Source: Arabidopsis thaliana (lineage: Eukaryota > Streptophyta > Magnoliopsida > Brassicales > Brassicaceae). From it: DNA of 64,000 nucleotides. Each line of letters opens with the position of its first letter. Within the stretch, counting starts at the first letter, position 1. Below, piece after piece: positions 61,032-64,000 of the stretch. A model generated the notes under the pieces. That model did no database searches. It was not told the origin of the DNA and was given only the letters and a program-made list of their open reading frames with translations. Location of the stretch: positions 19,205,971 to 19,269,970 of the forward strand of contig NC_003070.9 in the NCBI RefSeq assembly GCF_000001735.4, given 5' to 3'. Both the position numbers and the translations under genes were made by a program.

Positions 61032-61698
61032 TTTCTTTGGTAGGTGGTCTGGTTCAGAGAAGGCTATTATTCATTTTCCATTGTTGCTGATGATGAGTAT
61101 AAATTATAAACTGAGATAACATAAAATTGGTCTTTTATTTGGGTCTAAGGGGCTGTGTAAACTGTGTGCTAAGTCTTCAACAATAACCTTACTTGCCTAC
61201 AACATTCTTTCAGTTTCACGCATGGGAAGGGTTCAAATTATATAACTAAGATCAAATAAAATTAAATAATGCAAAATCAAGTATAATTTAAAATATATAA
61301 TATAGCACATAAATATAGAGAGAAAAGGGAGAATAATGAGAAAAGTCTGTCACTAGTTCCTTTAATTAATTTAAAAGAAAATGAATCCAAATTTAAACCT
61401 TCATTTTGCATTAAATATAACCTATATGGATTACAAAAACTCAAAAAAGACATAACCCAAATTTGAATGGTTGTCTAATGAATTAGTCAATTTAGGAAAA
61501 TCGTTACAAATACACTAAAGTTTATAAAAAAAAACTTAAAAATTACATACAATTTTATAGTAATTTGAAAACTAATATTTCTTATTGAAACTTTATCATA
61601 ATACCCATTTTATTTGTTAAATTAAATATTTTTCAAATAATAGAAATTAAATTAAAATTAAATTTCATTCGTCATTAATTTATTAATAATGAAAGGAA

Positions 61699-61733
<35 letters not shown>

Positions 61734-62347
61734 CTATGTCTAGAGTTATCTAAAATTATGAATAAAGAAAACTATGAAACATATTTGTTGATAATAATAT
61801 TTCTAGAGTTGTAATTTTTCAAAAGTAAATAATTCAAAATTTTATAATTTATTTTAGTTGTTTTCCTCGAAATTCGGCTGATTTATTTCAATATATATTG
61901 GTTTATTAATAAAGTCGATTTTTTGAACTATCAACTCATTTTTTCACTTATGTTGACATTATTTTATTCTATTTTGACTTATTTTAATATGTTTATTTAT
62001 GTTTGATTGGCGAATACATATTGTCACTACTTCTTTTTATTAATTTTAAATAAAATCAATCCAATTTTAAAATCTTCAGTTTGGGTTATATATAACCTGT
62101 GACTTCGTTGTTACCTACAATTACAAAGAGCTGACTTTAATTATATATATAATGTATGTACACATCTACTATTGTCTATTATCCATGATATAATATAGAG
62201 AGCTATGTGACTATTTCTTTAGTGATTCAAGGCATTCAATTATCCAAGAAAATAAACAAATAAACATGCATGAGTATATTATTAATAGTTATTTCTTAAT
62301 CATGGGTAGACCTAAACAAACAGGTCGTGTCAGCGAGTAACATATGG
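61032..62347. other. Upstream region of the At1g51870-like gene, AT-rich
   Basis: Presumed promoter at the left. An (AT)n microsatellite of about 30 bp is at 61700-61730. The W-box palindrome seen upstream of the neighbour is not evident here. No gene is seen. Confidence 0.4.
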
Positions 62348-62358
62348 GATACTAGATG

Positions 62359-62897
62359 CTAAAAATGTCAAAAAAATTACGAACTGGGACGATTTAATCT
62401 TGAATTTCACGGAAGACAAATAAATCGTAAAATTTTTGTTGACTTTCAAAATAAATGACAAAGTTTTAGTTGACTTGCCATTTGAGTCATATCGTTAAAT
62501 AGGTTAACATAATTTTTTACGGTGTTAATGTCTGGTTTATTTGCTCTGTTAGAACAAAACGACGTCGTTTATTGTAGAACTATTTCTCGTTTATCTACTC
62601 TGTTAGAACAAAAAAAATTGTTCTAACAGAGTAGATAAACGAGAAATAGTTCAACAGACAAAATGATCTGCAATAAACGACGTTGTTTTGTTCTAACAGA
62701 GTAGATAAACGAGACATTAACGCCGTAAATTTTTTTTGTTAACCTATTTAACGACATGACTCAAATGACAAGTCAACAAAAACTTTGTCATTTATTTCGA
62801 AAGTCAACAAAAACTTTACAATTTATTTGTCTTATGTAAAGTTCAAGATTAAATCGTCCCATATTTGAAAGTTCGTGATTTTTTTAACATTTTTCCC
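62359..62897. mobile_element. Foldback (Mutator-like) element with 11-bp target duplication
   Basis: A 539-bp element is almost entirely two inverted arms of about 250 bp meeting near 62614, where GTTCTAACAGAGTAGATAAA and its complement face each other across an A/T run. The ends read TAAAAATGTCAAAAAAATTA and, complemented, GGGAAAAATGTTAAAAAAAT. GATACTAGATG flanks it at 62348-62358 and 62898-62908. Long inverted ends with a 9-11 bp duplication point to Mutator-like elements. No coding capacity. Confidence 0.8.
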
Positions 62898-62908
62898 GAT
62901 ACTAGATG

Positions 62909-63935
62909 TGACTTTTATTTGAATACTTGGCTTCATAATCTCAACAAGGAAGAGGTTGAGAAGGATAAATTTTCCCCCTCTTGATCTCTTCCAATATCTT
63001 GTAAATTTCCGGTTAATTTTGATCTCGATTGGATTCTAAGAAGCTATTGCAACCCACATCTTAGTCCTCTTTGTCACGGTTCCGGTCTAAACGTGAGAAA
63101 ACCGTTAATTGCGTAATTGAGTTGTACAGTATATATTTTGTCTTTGATATTTAATATTTAACTAAAATAAATTAAAACAGGAACTAAACTATAAATCCGG
63201 CCCATTGTTCCTTCTCTAAACATTCACTTCTTTTCCCTATTTATTTTTTCCGGGCGTCAACCACCATCACTATGTTTGCTTTCTTTCGCTTCACAGCATT
63301 TTTGTATCAAGTTGTTACTCATACTGATATGAAACAGGACTGAATAACCGTACATTCGACGCAATAGAAGAAAAATAGAAAATTTAAGTAACAGATAAAA
63401 TAAATTAGGCACAGACAGTAACGGAAACCCATTAAATTGATTTTTGAATCTTGTCTGTTCCACAGAATGTCCATGTATTTGCATCTTACTTTATGATTGT
63501 ATCACCGATAACTTGACAGCAAAATTTTCACTCTTGACATAATTTCAATGATTTATTAATTTTATTTTGGTATAGACGTATAGTTTGTTGCGCTGATTTT
63601 TTAAAATTTATAAGTCAAAAATCTCTTTCAATTCTAAATATATATGGAATGTTTAGGGTTCCATTACCTCACTTTTCTCGTTGGTGAAACACTCCCGTTA
63701 AATTTTGATTTAGTAAAATATCAATTTCAAACAAGTTTCTCAAATAAAAATTCTTTTAGAAATACCTGTCTGGATTAGTTATAGGGGTTGATTCATACAT
63801 AACCTAAAATAATTTCTTTTGATCCAAGAAAGTTAGACATGATAAAGGCTATTGCTTTTTTGGGAACAACCATCGGGTCTTATGTACACAGCTATCTTAA
63901 ACATTTCAATATCAAACACATTAAATACTTTCATT
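62909..63935. other. Intergenic DNA before the next kinase gene
   Basis: AT-rich; the right side should be the 3' UTR of the RHS6-like gene. The ORF at 63257-63484 has no recognisable features. Confidence 0.4.
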
Positions 63936-64000
63936 TTACCTCACTCTAGGAGCAAAATCAGAAACAGAAATCCTTTGAGTTGACGACCTTGTTTCCTTTC
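63936..64000 (-). CDS. RHS6: 3' tip of another malectin-like LRR receptor kinase (RHS6-like)
   Basis: The - strand frame ends SVSDFAPRVR then TAA (63938-63936), matching the SDFAPGAR and SEFSPGAR tails of the two preceding genes. Only about 20 codons are inside the window. By position and memory this should be At1g51880 (RHS6). The symbol rests on gene order alone. Confidence 0.6.
   Translation of the reverse strand, partial: KETRSSTQRISVSDFAPRVR

Noticed and set aside
61700..61730. (AT)n run as a possible origin or matrix attachment site
   Set aside because: A simple microsatellite; nothing else supports such a role.

Overview
This window looks like nuclear DNA of Arabidopsis thaliana or a very close relative: AT-rich introns and intergenic DNA, GT-AG introns, and gene families I recognise. 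From memory, gene order and orientation match chromosome 1 from about At1g51780 to At1g51880. Locus names and symbols are recognition, not database results. I rebuilt exon models by hand from splice signals, reading frame and comparison among the paralogues. Every complete receptor-kinase model sums to a multiple of three.

Layout. Positions 1-483 hold the 3' end of an IAA-amino acid hydrolase gene (ILL5, + strand). The rest is a tandem cluster of malectin-like / leucine-rich-repeat receptor kinases (LRR-I type): At1g51790-like (888-4604, -), IOS1 (8233-11863, +), then seven complete genes on the - strand: 15217-19620 (SIF3), 21149-26389 (At1g51810-like), 31437-35913 (SIF4), 37055-44180 (SIF1), 46994-50813 (SIF2), 51664-55509 (At1g51860-like) and 56909-61031 (At1g51870-like). 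The 3' tip of a further copy (RHS6-like) is at 63936-64000. Each encodes a signal peptide, malectin-like ectodomain, a WxGDPC stretch, about three LRRs, one membrane helix and an RD-type Ser/Thr kinase. The first gene is the exception: its kinase has lost both catalytic aspartates and looks like a pseudokinase.

Smaller genes and relics include a broken small gene with a mitochondrial-type N terminus (5382-5760), a possible cysteine-rich peptide (12622-12813), an RNase H-like retroelement relic (13690-14205), and decayed receptor-kinase exons at 45485-45910, 46495-46765 and 56488-56770.

The most striking part is the layering of mobile DNA on the cluster. A complete non-autonomous Helitron (40366-43391) lies in an intron of SIF1. 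Inside it is a 960-bp hAT-type element with an 8-bp target duplication, and inside that is a 28-bp minisatellite of about 14 copies. Each good copy carries a consensus E2F-binding site. A related Helitron (28747-31430) landed 6 bp after the SIF4 stop codon, so the SIF4 3' UTR probably begins in transposon sequence. Others include a SINE with perfect 10-bp duplications, a Harbinger-type MITE in a SIF4 intron, Stowaway-like MITEs, a Helitron end in the first intron of the At1g51810-like gene, and a 539-bp foldback element with 11-bp duplications. Upstream regions of several kinase genes share W-box-rich blocks, which fits co-induction in immune responses.
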